DNA of 64,000 nucleotides. It comes from Alcaligenes endophyticus (GTDB taxonomy: Bacteria; Pseudomonadota; Gammaproteobacteria; Burkholderiales; Burkholderiaceae_B). Below are positions 9,234 through 17,418 of this stretch, piece by piece. Location: the NCBI RefSeq assembly GCF_026344035.1, contig NZ_JAPKND010000009.1:62001-126000 (forward strand). The letters are read 5' to 3'. The position numbers and the translations under genes are program-made. Position 1 is the first letter of the stretch; each line of letters starts with the position of its first letter. The notes under the pieces were generated by a model. That model was not told where the DNA came from. It saw only the letters and a list, made by a program, of their open reading frames with translations, and searched no databases.

Positions 9234-10943
9234 GAGCTGATTAGTTTGCTGCTGCCCTGCAGAGGGTAAGTGCTGATAAGACATCACTTGTGTGCTGTGC
9301 GGTGTGTGTTGTAAACGGAGTATCTCTTCGTGGTGTTGCTGAGTAGAGCGATTCTCGTCGGGGGTGACCAGCACTTTCATCGCGTCTCCTAATTCATGTG
9401 CTTGTAGCGCAAGATTACGTACGGTGTGCCCCAACTCATGCACCAGCACGGCATTTTGGTGTGTCACTCCGTCCATCTGTGACATAGCTTGGTTTATTTG
9501 ATCCAGCCCGGTTGCTTGTTCGATGGAAGCAACAGAGATCTCTCCAATAATGTCTCTCACTTGCTTGACGGAGGTCACAATATCTTCCATGGTGCTACCG
9601 GCACTAGCCGCTTGTTCTGCGCCTACGGCCATTTGTCCTACGGAAGCATCAATGAGCTGCTTAATTTCTCCGGCTGCTTGAGAGCTTTTTTGGGCCAGAC
9701 TGCGAACCTCTCCGGCAACTACAGCAAAACCTCGTCCTGCTTCGCCGGCTCGAGCAGACTCAACCGCGGCATTTAAGGCCAAAATATTGGTTTGAAAAGC
9801 GATACTTTCAATCATGGTAACGATGTCCCCAATGCGTCGAGAACTATCATGGATTTTTTGCATAGTATCGACGACTTGATGCACCACGCCGCCACCACGC
9901 TGTGCAATTTGCATACTGGCATCGGCTAACTGGTTGGCTTGATTGGCATTGTCGGCATTTTGTTTGACCGTAACGGTGAGTTGCTCCATGCTCGCGGCCG
10001 TTTCTTGTAGCGAAGCGGCTTGATCTTCTGTACGGGTAGCTAAGTGTCTATTGTTTTTTTCCAGCGCCAATGATGTGTTAATTGAGTTTTCAATCCCGTG
10101 CCTAGCGTCATTAGCGATGCCAACTAAGCTTTTTCGCATTAGGTCCAAGCAAAAATAGAGTTGGCTGACTTCGTCGTGCTCTTGTGAGGGTGGGCAATCG
10201 ATATCTATGCCTAGGTTACCTGCGGCGATTTGTTGGGCAATCATGGCCGCTTCATTCAAGGGCTGTGTTACACGCTGAGAAATAATCCAACCGTAGCCCA
10301 TCATCAGAGCCATGGCGCCTAGCAATAAGCCGCTTATCCAAAGTTGTGCATTCGCCGGCACGCCACCGGTTAAAGCAAAGTAGCTAGCGGTTAATGTGGT
10401 GGCAATAGCGAGCATGCTCATACGAAACATGCTGGCGCGCAGGCTGCGATTAAAAGGCTGGCGCAGTAAGTTAAGCGTCTTACGCCAACCTGTGGGGGCT
10501 TTTCTCCCACCTTTCACTGTGTAGCCGCCGGCGCGATTTTCATTCAGGGCTTGGTAGAAGGCTTGCGCATCGGCGACTTGTTCTGCGCTAGGTTTGACAC
10601 GCACTGAGGCGTAGCCGGTTACCTGACCATTTTCGTAGACTGGAATGGCCATCGCATAAACCCAATAAAAATCTCCGTTTTTACGTCGATTTTTTACTAC
10701 TCCCATCCATGTCTGCTCGGCATGTAGCGTATCCCAGAGATCTTGAAACGCCGCTGCAGGCATATCAGGGTGACGTACGATATTGTGGGCTTTGCCAAGC
10801 AACTCTTCACGGCTGAAACCGCTAATATCGATGAACGCGTTATTGGCGTAAGTAATACGTCCTTTAAGATCTGTTTTGGATATTAAGTACTGGTCAGCGC
10901 GTACATGCACTTCGTGGGCTGAGATAGGATAGTTTTTACGCAT
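9228..10943 (-). CDS. Aer-like PAS-domain chemoreceptor (second of a tandem pair)
   Basis: 571 residues with the same order as its neighbour: PAS (about 17-120, with [13 protein letters not shown]), two closely spaced membrane segments near 175-225, HAMP and an MCP signalling domain containing the conserved hairpin tip. The Aer family senses redox state through FAD bound to PAS. The coiled coil carries Gln/Glu pairs that may serve as methylation sites. The tail beyond residue 530 is unlike its paralogue's and rich in His and Gln. The gene is divergent from nadQ. Two receptors this similar in tandem suggest differently tuned sensors, but that is inference. Confidence 0.92.
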   Translation of the reverse strand: MRKNYPISAHEVHVRADQYLISKTDLKGRITYANNAFIDISGFSREELLGKAHNIVRHPDMPAAAFQDLWDTLHAEQTWMGVVKNRRKNGDFYWVYAMAIPVYENGQVTGYASVRVKPSAEQVADAQAFYQALNENRAGGYTVKGGRKAPTGWRKTLNLLRQPFNRSLRASMFRMSMLAIATTLTASYFALTGGVPANAQLWISGLLLGAMALMMGYGWIISQRVTQPLNEAAMIAQQIAAGNLGIDIDCPPSQEHDEVSQLYFCLDLMRKSLVGIANDARHGIENSINTSLALEKNNRHLATRTEDQAASLQETAASMEQLTVTVKQNADNANQANQLADASMQIAQRGGGVVHQVVDTMQKIHDSSRRIGDIVTMIESIAFQTNILALNAAVESARAGEAGRGFAVVAGEVRSLAQKSSQAAGEIKQLIDASVGQMAVGAEQAASAGSTMEDIVTSVKQVRDIIGEISVASIEQATGLDQINQAMSQMDGVTHQNAVLVHELGHTVRNLALQAHELGDAMKVLVTPDENRSTQQHHEEILRLQHTPHSTQVMSYQHLPSAGQQQTNQLK

Positions 10944-11147
10944 TCAATGATCAAGTTTATGGTTCTATCTTATTTACGGTAGTTCTTTTGATTAATTTAG
11001 CTTTCTACTTTTCCTGCCAAAATTAGCAGCGATTCGACGGTGTGGAAAGTGTGTGGTAGCAGCAAGTTATAGTTCCGTTCGAATGCCCACAGCCCGTCTA
11101 TAATCAGATAGCGTCGTTTTTATTGCTTAAGGCCAGAGGGTGTGTTT

Positions 11148-12089
11148 GTGAGTGTGATTATGGAACCTGCAGTCAGTGCTGAACTTGTGGCGGTGTTAAT
11201 TGCTGTGAGCGATGGCGAACCTCGTGTGCTAACCACCGAGTGCGCGCAGGCGTTGCCAGCAGGGCCGTTCCAACAAACACATCGTTCCTTACAAACAGGC
11301 TTGAGAGACTGGGTGGAGTCGCAAACTCATCATCCCTTAGGGTATGTTGAGCAGCTTTATACCTTCGCCGACCGGGATCGTTTTAATGCGGATGGCTCGC
11401 GGGTTGTCTCAGTGAGCTACGTAGGATTAACACGAGAAGTAGGCCGGCCTGATATTGCTCAGGTAAGCTGGCAAGATTGTTATCGCTATTTTCCTTGGGA
11501 AGATTGGCGGGCTGGTGAGCCCGCTCTCATTGAGCAAGTGTTAATTCCAGCACTCAAGCACTGGGCGACACAGGAGCCCGAGCTTCAAGCCGCTCGTTGG
11601 CAACGCATTCAGTATAGTTTTGGCTTGCAAGGGGCCGCATGGAATGAAGACTTGGTGCTGCAGCGTTATGAACTGTTATTTGAAGCAGGTCTTGTTACCG
11701 AAGCGCAGCGACGCCAAGATAAACAGGCACTTTCCTCACTCAATACGCGTCTTGGCTTAGCTATGGTGCATGATCACCGGCGGATTTTGGCCACCGGTTT
11801 GGCGCGGGTGCGTGCCAAAATTAAATACCGTCCTGTTATCTTTGAGCTCATGCCCGCTGAGTTTACGCTGCTGCAGTTACAGCAAGCGGTCGAGGCGTTA
11901 GCTGGCCGCGGCTTACATAAGCAGAATTTTCGCCGCTTGATTGAACAGCAAGCTTTGGTTGAGGAGACAGGGGCGATGACAACGGGCGGATCGGGTCGTC
12001 CTGCGAAGCTGTTTCGTTTTCGGGGTGATGTATTGCTTGAACGCGCTATATCGGGGAGTAAGTTGCCGCTGGCCCGCCAGGCCCGTTAG
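11148..12089 (+). CDS. nadQ: NadQ/NrtR-type regulator of NAD metabolism
   Basis: About 313 residues. The N-terminal half resembles a Nudix fold but shows no intact catalytic Nudix box. The C-terminal part is a winged helix typical of NrtR-type regulators, with a conserved HKQNFRR segment and a GGSGRPAKLFRF end. Such proteins sense NAD-pathway metabolites and repress NAD genes. The next gene is nadC, with a palindromic candidate operator between them, which strongly supports the role. In Bordetella a NadQ-family repressor has been shown to influence nadC. The start is uncertain: GTG 11148 has AGAGGG at good spacing, while GTG 11142 and ATG 11160 are also in frame. Confidence 0.8.
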   Translation: MSVIMEPAVSAELVAVLIAVSDGEPRVLTTECAQALPAGPFQQTHRSLQTGLRDWVESQTHHPLGYVEQLYTFADRDRFNADGSRVVSVSYVGLTREVGRPDIAQVSWQDCYRYFPWEDWRAGEPALIEQVLIPALKHWATQEPELQAARWQRIQYSFGLQGAAWNEDLVLQRYELLFEAGLVTEAQRRQDKQALSSLNTRLGLAMVHDHRRILATGLARVRAKIKYRPVIFELMPAEFTLLQLQQAVEALAGRGLHKQNFRRLIEQQALVEETGAMTTGGSGRPAKLFRFRGDVLLERAISGSKLPLARQAR

Positions 12090-12127
12090 TAGCAGGGTGT
12101 ATCACCGCGTCGTATGTGCGGTTTATT

Positions 12128-12159
12128 TTGACAAATATTATGCTCAGTAGTAGCATAAT
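12128..12159 (+). promoter_or_regulatory. nadC promoter with palindromic candidate operator
   Basis: TTGACA (12128-12133) and TAGCAT (12151-12156) are spaced by 17 bp. Perfect 8-bp arms ATTATGCT (12137-12144) and AGCATAAT (12152-12159) around a 7-nt spacer overlap the spacer and -10 element. A dimeric repressor bound here would block RNA polymerase; the NadQ-like product of the adjacent gene is the obvious candidate (inference from position). Confidence 0.65.
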
Positions 12160-12194
12160 TGCTGTCTATATTTTTTCGATTATATATACTCAAT

Positions 12195-13106
12195 ATGAGC
12201 AATAAAAAAGTGACCATACTAAAGGAGGCTGAGGGCAATGTGCTTTCATCTGTGAAAGAAGGCGTGGTGCCCCCTTTACCTGATGTAATGTTAGAGCCCC
12301 TTGTAAGGGCAACCTTGCTAGAGGATTTGGGTCGGGCAGGTGATCTGACGACTGATGCTATGGTGAGTCGCACCGAACAAGCGGAGCTACGTATTGTGGC
12401 GAGAGAGGCGGGAGTGTTGGCGGGACTTGACTTAGCACGCTTAGCCTTCCGCCTGTTAGATCCCACGATACATTTTGAGGCGTGTGTGTCAGACGGGGCT
12501 AACTTGCTGCCGGGGACCCCGATTGCTATCGTCAAAGGCTCAGCGCGCTCTATCCTGACGGCAGAACGCACGGCGTTGAATTTTTTAGGGCATTTAAGCG
12601 GTGTGGCCAGCGCAACGGCATCTATAGCCCGCGCTATTGCTCCTTATGGTACGCAACTAACTTGTACCCGAAAAACAATACCTGGTTTGCGAGCCCTGCA
12701 AAAATACGCGGTGCGCGTCGGGGGCGGGCGAAATCATCGCTATGGTTTAGATGATGCTGTATTGATTAAAGATAATCACATCGCTATTGCCGGTGGTTTA
12801 CGTGTGGCGGTAGAAAAAGCGCGTCAGTATATAGGGCATTTAGTCAGTATCGAAGTTGAGGTGGATACCCTTGAGCAACTACAGGAAGCCTTAGACCTAG
12901 GGGTGGATTGTGTCTTGCTGGATAACATGGAGTTGGCGGTATTGCGTGAGGCTGTTGAGTTGGTCGCAGGCCGCGCTACCACTGAGGCTTCTGGACGCAT
13001 CACACCAGAGACAGCGGTTGAAATTGCTCGCTGTGGCGTTGATCGCATTGCGGTGGGGTGGATTACGCACAGTGCCAAAGTGCTTGATATAGGCTTGGAT
13101 GCCTGA
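12195..13106 (+). CDS. nadC: quinolinate (nicotinate-nucleotide) phosphoribosyltransferase
   Basis: Converts quinolinate and PRPP to nicotinate mononucleotide, CO2 and pyrophosphate. The type II PRTase signature is clear: TRKTIPGLRALQKYAVRVGG with the substrate-binding Arg/Lys residues, HRYGLDD, and the barrel strand LLDN. The ATG at 12195 gives 303 residues. A GTG at 12240, with a strong AAAGGAGG at 12221-12228, gives 288, closer to the family norm, so the start is ambiguous. nadA and nadB are absent here, as in Bordetella, where an orphan nadC serves salvage of external quinolinate. The Bug protein gene follows 2 bp downstream. Confidence 0.95.
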   Translation: MSNKKVTILKEAEGNVLSSVKEGVVPPLPDVMLEPLVRATLLEDLGRAGDLTTDAMVSRTEQAELRIVAREAGVLAGLDLARLAFRLLDPTIHFEACVSDGANLLPGTPIAIVKGSARSILTAERTALNFLGHLSGVASATASIARAIAPYGTQLTCTRKTIPGLRALQKYAVRVGGGRNHRYGLDDAVLIKDNHIAIAGGLRVAVEKARQYIGHLVSIEVEVDTLEQLQEALDLGVDCVLLDNMELAVLREAVELVAGRATTEASGRITPETAVEIARCGVDRIAVGWITHSAKVLDIGLDA

Positions 13107-13108
13107 TC

Positions 13109-14131
13109 ATGATGCTCACTCAGCTTTTTTCTGCTTTGCGTCAACACGCCCCTGTGATCGTGGCGGGCGTGTTATTAGCCAGTGCTGCGGGCCTGTATGC
13201 GCAGCAAAGCAACCCTGCGACGCCCATGGCACCCAAGGCTTATCCGAACAAACCAGTGCATTTGGTGGTAACGTTTCCGCCAGGAGGCGGTACGGATTTG
13301 TTAGCGCGCAAGCTGGCTGCTCAATTAGAGCGGAAGTGGGGACAAAGCTGGATAGTGGAAAATAGACCTGGAGCCAGCGGTAATATAGGGGCACGGTGGG
13401 TAGCTAGCGCGCCAGCAGATGGTTACACCTTGCTTATGGTGAATAGTTCGTTTGCGATCAATCCTGGTGTGTTTGATGCCTTAGAGTTTGATCCCAAGCT
13501 TGATTTTACCGCGGTGGCAAACGTGGCGTATGTGCCGTCTGTGTTCGTGACGGCGCCGCAAAGTGATGTGCACACCATGGCTGATGCTTTGCAACTCGCC
13601 CAGAGTGCAGAGGGAGTGCATTTTGCCTCTTGTGGAAATGGTACGCCTCAACACTTAGCGGGTGGCTTATTGCAAGGCCTAGGGGCATCAAACTTATTGC
13701 ATGTGCCCTATAAGGGTTGTGGGCCTGCATTAACCGATGTTATGGCGGGTCAGGTGACATTAGGGATAGTCACATTGTCCAGTGCGAGTGCTTTGATTGA
13801 GGCAGGGCGTTTACGCGCCTTGGCGGTAACGTCGCCGCAGCGTCACCATACCCTGCCGCAAGTACCCAGCGTGGCACAAGCCTTGGGGCAGCAGTATGAG
13901 TTGGATCAGTGGCACGGTGTTTTGGCGCCCGCTGGCACTCCTGTTGAGGTAGTCGAAAAGCTCAATAACACCATCAATGAGATCGTAGCCCAAACGCCCA
14001 TTCGAACAGATCTGGAAGCGTTAGGGTACACCTTGACGGCACAGCCGGCCCGGGAGTTCCAAGATATTGTGTGGCGTGATATAGATCGGTTTATGGCGCT
14101 AACAGACACCATGGGACTGCGGGCGCAGTAG
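13109..14131 (+). CDS. Bug/TctC-family periplasmic substrate-binding protein
   Basis: 340 residues with a signal peptide (about 1-31, cleavage near AGLYAQQ). It then has the Bug-family fold, recognised by YPNKPVHLVVTFPPGGGTDLLAR and WIVENRPGASGNIGA. These proteins bind small carboxylates or aromatic acids in the periplasm, classically for TctAB tripartite transporters. Many Burkholderiales carry dozens without linked TctAB, as here. It begins 2 bp after nadC and is thus probably in the same NadQ-controlled transcript. That makes quinolinate, nicotinate or a related pyridine acid the likely ligand. The ligand is inference only. Confidence 0.9.
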   Translation: MMLTQLFSALRQHAPVIVAGVLLASAAGLYAQQSNPATPMAPKAYPNKPVHLVVTFPPGGGTDLLARKLAAQLERKWGQSWIVENRPGASGNIGARWVASAPADGYTLLMVNSSFAINPGVFDALEFDPKLDFTAVANVAYVPSVFVTAPQSDVHTMADALQLAQSAEGVHFASCGNGTPQHLAGGLLQGLGASNLLHVPYKGCGPALTDVMAGQVTLGIVTLSSASALIEAGRLRALAVTSPQRHHTLPQVPSVAQALGQQYELDQWHGVLAPAGTPVEVVEKLNNTINEIVAQTPIRTDLEALGYTLTAQPAREFQDIVWRDIDRFMALTDTMGLRAQ

Positions 14132-14137
14132 AGTTAA

Positions 14138-14413
14138 TTATAGAAAAAGGGCATCTTGTTCGGTGGGGGGCGGGAGGTATTCCCGGTGAAACCAGTGCTG
14201 TTCGAGAAATAAACGATGGCATAAGCCATCTTTACTGCTGTTCTCAGGGATGAGTAGCTCGGCACGCTGGCTGCTATCTTGATTGAAGTTGTCAGCTTCC
14301 ACTTCGGCGGTGGCAAAGTAAGCTTCCGGGTTGAGCTCAGGTACGCCGTGATCTTGTACAAACTGAAGTATGGCCGCGCGGCCCAAAGGGGTCAACGAGT
14401 AGGTGTAGCTCAT
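14138..14413 (-). CDS. small protein of unknown function
   Basis: 91 residues from ATG 14413, which is preceded by AGGAGA at good spacing; an 11-residue upstream extension is less likely. It begins with a winged-helix-like stretch (YSLTPLGRAAILQF) and ends acidic. I do not recognise the family. It is convergent with the bug gene, only 6 bp apart, and stands alone on the minus strand. Its good ribosome-binding site and ordinary codon use suggest a real gene. Confidence 0.65.
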   Translation of the reverse strand: MSYTYSLTPLGRAAILQFVQDHGVPELNPEAYFATAEVEADNFNQDSSQRAELLIPENSSKDGLCHRLFLEQHWFHREYLPPPTEQDALFL

Positions 14414-14502
14414 GATCCGTCTCCTGTGATTAGGAGTATTTATCATGCGTGTTTATGCTCGAGAGCACAAGCGGTATAGATGGCTAATTGTTATAGCATG
14501 TA

Positions 14503-14527
14503 AAAAGCCCGCCTGAAAAGGCGGGCT
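14503..14527 (-). terminator. intrinsic terminator of the GntP-type permease gene
   Basis: On the minus strand AGCCCGCCT, a 4-nt loop and AGGCGGGCT (9 bp, GC-rich) are followed by a T run at 14505-14502. It lies 19 bp past the permease stop codon. Confidence 0.9.
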
Positions 14528-14545
14528 GGCTGGTGGTGCTGGTAG

Positions 14546-15946
14546 TTAGAAACTACCGAACATAGTGCCTAAGGCAATCACAACTGCCACAGCAAGCAGT
14601 GGCCAAACCATGGTAACCATAGCGATGTTGGCATATGACTGGCGGTGATTTAAACGGCAGATGGACAGTAAGGTAATAATGGCGCCACAATGCGGCAAGG
14701 TGTCTAGGCCCCCGGCCGACATCACCGCTACGCGGTGTAATAGTTCTGGACTAATGCCAGCAGCATGGGCCATTTCCAAGTAAGTGGAACCTAACGTTTG
14801 CAGGGCAATACTTAAACCACCCGATGAGGAGCCGGTAATACCTGCTAGCGTGGTCATTGCGACCGCTTCGGAGATCAGCGGATTCCCAGGTGCAACGTTG
14901 AGGACAAAGTCGCGAATGATGACAAAGCCAGTGAGGCTAGCAATAACGGCCCCGTAACCAACTTCAGAGGCGGTATTAAACAGGGGTAGCATAAAACCAA
15001 ATATCCCCTTGTTCACCGTTTCGCGCAGGTTGTGCCAACGCCCCAAACGGATAAGAACTAAGCTGGCATTAGCCACCACCAAAGCGATAATCAAAGCCCA
15101 TAAACCAACCGTGTTTTTAGGGTTGATGCTGGGGAATTTCTCTGTCACTGTACTGAAGTCGTAACCGGGGAATATACCGTAAGTAAATAGCGCATTTACG
15201 CCAATCACTAAGAACAATGGCAGTAGAGCCAATGCGACGGGCATAATAGTAAGCCCTTCTTTGCGGTCATCGTCCGAGTCTACGGCATCTTCAGGGTGCT
15301 CGCCGTAGCCTTCCTGCGCAGCGGCGGCTTTTTTCGCTCGGCTTTGTAACCACCATAATCCACCCACGGCCATAATAATTGACCCAATAATACCTAGGCC
15401 AGGCGCAGCAAATACGTTCGTGCCATAGTAAGGAATGGGTATAGCGTTTTGGATAGAAGGGGTACCAGGCAAGGCAGTCATGGTAAAGGTAAAGGAGCCT
15501 AGGGCGATGCTGGCGGGTACTAATCGTTTAGGGATGTTGGCGGCCTGGAATAGATCTTTGGCAATCGGGTAGATCGCAAATGCCACTACAAATAAAGACA
15601 CTCCACCGTAGGTGAGTATGGCGCAAGCCGCAACGACTGTTGAGATAGCATGCTTATCGCCCAGACGACGCACAAGGTATTGAGCAATGCTGTTGGCCGC
15701 GCCAGAGTCCGCCATAAGCTGACCAAAGAGAGCGCCAAGTAAGAAAATAGGAAGAAACGACAGCACATAGTTACTCAGTGCTGACATGAAGGTGTTGGTG
15801 TAAATTGGTAATAAAAATCCGGCATCACCCGATAGCAACACAGCTAAAGCGGCCATCAGTGGCGCGAGTAACAGTACTGTTATCCCGCGGTAAGCCAAGT
15901 ACATCAATAACACTAGCGATAATAAAATAGCAAGGGTGCTTCCCAT
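14546..15946 (-). CDS. GntP-family (gluconate/hydroxy acid:H+) permease
   Basis: An inner-membrane symporter of 466 residues with about 12 hydrophobic segments and the GntP-type signature TALPGTPSIQNAIP and a C-terminal half containing GITGSSSGGLSIAL. The family imports gluconate, hydroxybutyrate or similar hydroxy acids with protons. The start is placed at ATG 15946, with GGAG upstream. A 27-residue extension to 16027 is not hydrophobic and has no ribosome-binding site. A hydrophilic, acidic, highly charged loop near residues 212-234 interrupts the helices. It is not linked to a catabolic operon, so the substrate is unknown. Confidence 0.9.
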   Translation of the reverse strand: MGSTLAILLSLVLLMYLAYRGITVLLLAPLMAALAVLLSGDAGFLLPIYTNTFMSALSNYVLSFLPIFLLGALFGQLMADSGAANSIAQYLVRRLGDKHAISTVVAACAILTYGGVSLFVVAFAIYPIAKDLFQAANIPKRLVPASIALGSFTFTMTALPGTPSIQNAIPIPYYGTNVFAAPGLGIIGSIIMAVGGLWWLQSRAKKAAAAQEGYGEHPEDAVDSDDDRKEGLTIMPVALALLPLFLVIGVNALFTYGIFPGYDFSTVTEKFPSINPKNTVGLWALIIALVVANASLVLIRLGRWHNLRETVNKGIFGFMLPLFNTASEVGYGAVIASLTGFVIIRDFVLNVAPGNPLISEAVAMTTLAGITGSSSGGLSIALQTLGSTYLEMAHAAGISPELLHRVAVMSAGGLDTLPHCGAIITLLSICRLNHRQSYANIAMVTMVWPLLAVAVVIALGTMFGSF

Positions 15947-16163
15947 AAGCGTGGGCTCCAGCCAATGAATGAAAAAAGTATTTTGTTTATGTTGACAGGC
16001 GGCGTTTAGCCTTGGATGGTGGTCCATCAGGAGTTAAAGACGCGCCTTCATCTAGTATGTAAGCTGACTGTGACAAGAGCATAAATGTCATCAGTTGCCA
16101 TCATAGTCAAAAAGATGAGTATGCTTCAAACTCAGAGCTACTATTTTGCGTTAGGTCAGTCAC

Positions 16164-16247
16164 TTAGAAAGTTATTTTGACGCCCGCAATATAGACTCTA
16201 CCGCCCACCTTGCCACTAGGTGCTGCGGTTTTTGCAGGGGATGGTGA
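16164..16247 (-). pseudogene. C-terminal scar of an outer-membrane receptor
   Basis: Within the 404-bp gap between nagB and the permease, a minus-strand frame ends GGRVYIAGVKITF-stop at 16164-16166. A final beta-strand ending in Phe after Y-x-A-G-V-K is typical of TonB-dependent receptors and other outer-membrane barrels. An in-frame stop lies only 27 codons upstream (16248-16250), and no start or further barrel sequence is seen, so this looks like the remnant of a deleted gene. The stretch is short and the call is tentative. I see nothing else in the gap. Confidence 0.45.
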
Positions 16248-16350
16248 TTACTTCCACTTAGGGAGCAGCGCGCCGCATATCTTCGCTGTAGTTAGTCAGT
16301 AAGCGGCGTGCGCCCTTACAGAGCCTATTTTTAGGTAAGGTGTAAGCCGC

Positions 16351-17121
16351 CTATAGCATCGCCGCGGGGACGGTGTCGTAAAACTGGCATACGTTGCTTG
16401 GTACTAGAGCCGCTGCAGCCGCATCCAGAATGATATGTGCTTTAGGATGCTGTTTTAAAATGGTAAAAGGTACTAGGGGGCTGACCTCATGCTCGTAGTA
16501 CTTCGCGATGGTGGCTGCTTTGCTGCTGCCGGTCGCGACCAAAATAATTTCGTGAGCATCCATAATATCTCGCATTCCCATCGTAATCGCAGAGGCAGGC
16601 ACAATTTCATTGGGGCCAAAAAAACGGCTGTTATCAATCCGAGTGCGCTCAGATAGTTCCACCACATGGCACTGGCTGTCAAAAGGTGTGCCGGGCTCGT
16701 TAAAGCCTATATGCCCGTTACTGCCGACCCCCAGCAATTGCATCGCAATACCACCATGGTCACGTATTGTGTCCGAGTAGGCTTGGCAGTATGCCGGCAA
16801 GTCATGGGCCAGACCGTCGGGAATATGAATGCGAGAGCGGTCAAAGGCTAAATGGCGTAGCAAATGGTGTTCCATGTACGCAGCGTAGCTTTGCGGATGC
16901 TGGGCAGGCAGGCCTACATATTCATCCAAATTGAACGTGCTAACTTGCGAAACATCGATGTTGCGCGCCAGCGCCTGTTTGACCCATTGAGCATAAATCG
17001 GCTCCATGGTGCCACCGGTGGCTAAACCCAATATCACATCAGGTTGTTGAGAAATACGTTGAATAAACAGAGTACTAACGTATTGAGCGACGTGATCCGT
17101 GTCAGGGAAAACAATAAACAT
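16351..17121 (-). CDS. nagB: glucosamine-6-phosphate deaminase
   Basis: Converts glucosamine-6-phosphate to fructose-6-phosphate and ammonia in amino-sugar catabolism. 256 residues match the NagB length. It shows the phosphate-binding LGLATGGTMEPIY near 31-43, catalytic STFNLDEYVGL (Asp about 67) and GVGSNGHIGFNEPG (about 131-144, catalytic His). It stands alone; nagA, nagK or a PTS transporter are not nearby, which suggests it feeds on internally generated or separately imported amino sugars. The start has no clear Shine-Dalgarno sequence. Confidence 0.94.
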   Translation of the reverse strand: MFIVFPDTDHVAQYVSTLFIQRISQQPDVILGLATGGTMEPIYAQWVKQALARNIDVSQVSTFNLDEYVGLPAQHPQSYAAYMEHHLLRHLAFDRSRIHIPDGLAHDLPAYCQAYSDTIRDHGGIAMQLLGVGSNGHIGFNEPGTPFDSQCHVVELSERTRIDNSRFFGPNEIVPASAITMGMRDIMDAHEIILVATGSSKAATIAKYYEHEVSPLVPFTILKQHPKAHIILDAAAAALVPSNVCQFYDTVPAAML

Positions 17122-17418
17122 GGGCGGCCAGTAGGGGGCAATTAGTAAATAGAAAGTGATCGTAGCACAGCGGCGAGAGCGTTTGTAGGGATTTTTGTTG
17201 CGTTTTGTGCTGTTGAAGTTCGATGATGATTTCTTAGGTTTGGGTACGCCTGTGAGTGCTCGGGGAGTGAAGAGTGTACGTTAACTCTTCTCGTTAGCAT
17301 GGGTTGGTTCTTAAAGAGATTGTGGCACTGCGATATATGTTCGTCGTTGCCACCCTTGCGCTCCAAACCGAGCAGTCTTAAAGTGTTACGCTCAGACTAA
17401 AAAGGAGACAAGCGGCTT

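Noticed and set aside
12086-12571. 161-codon minus-strand frame opposite nadC
   Set aside because: It runs antisense to a certain gene with Ser/Ala-rich mirror composition, the usual shadow of a high-confidence frame.
13099-13365. Plus-strand frame overlapping the signal peptide of the Bug protein
   Set aside because: It is in another frame of a clear gene and contains no domain or ribosome-binding site.
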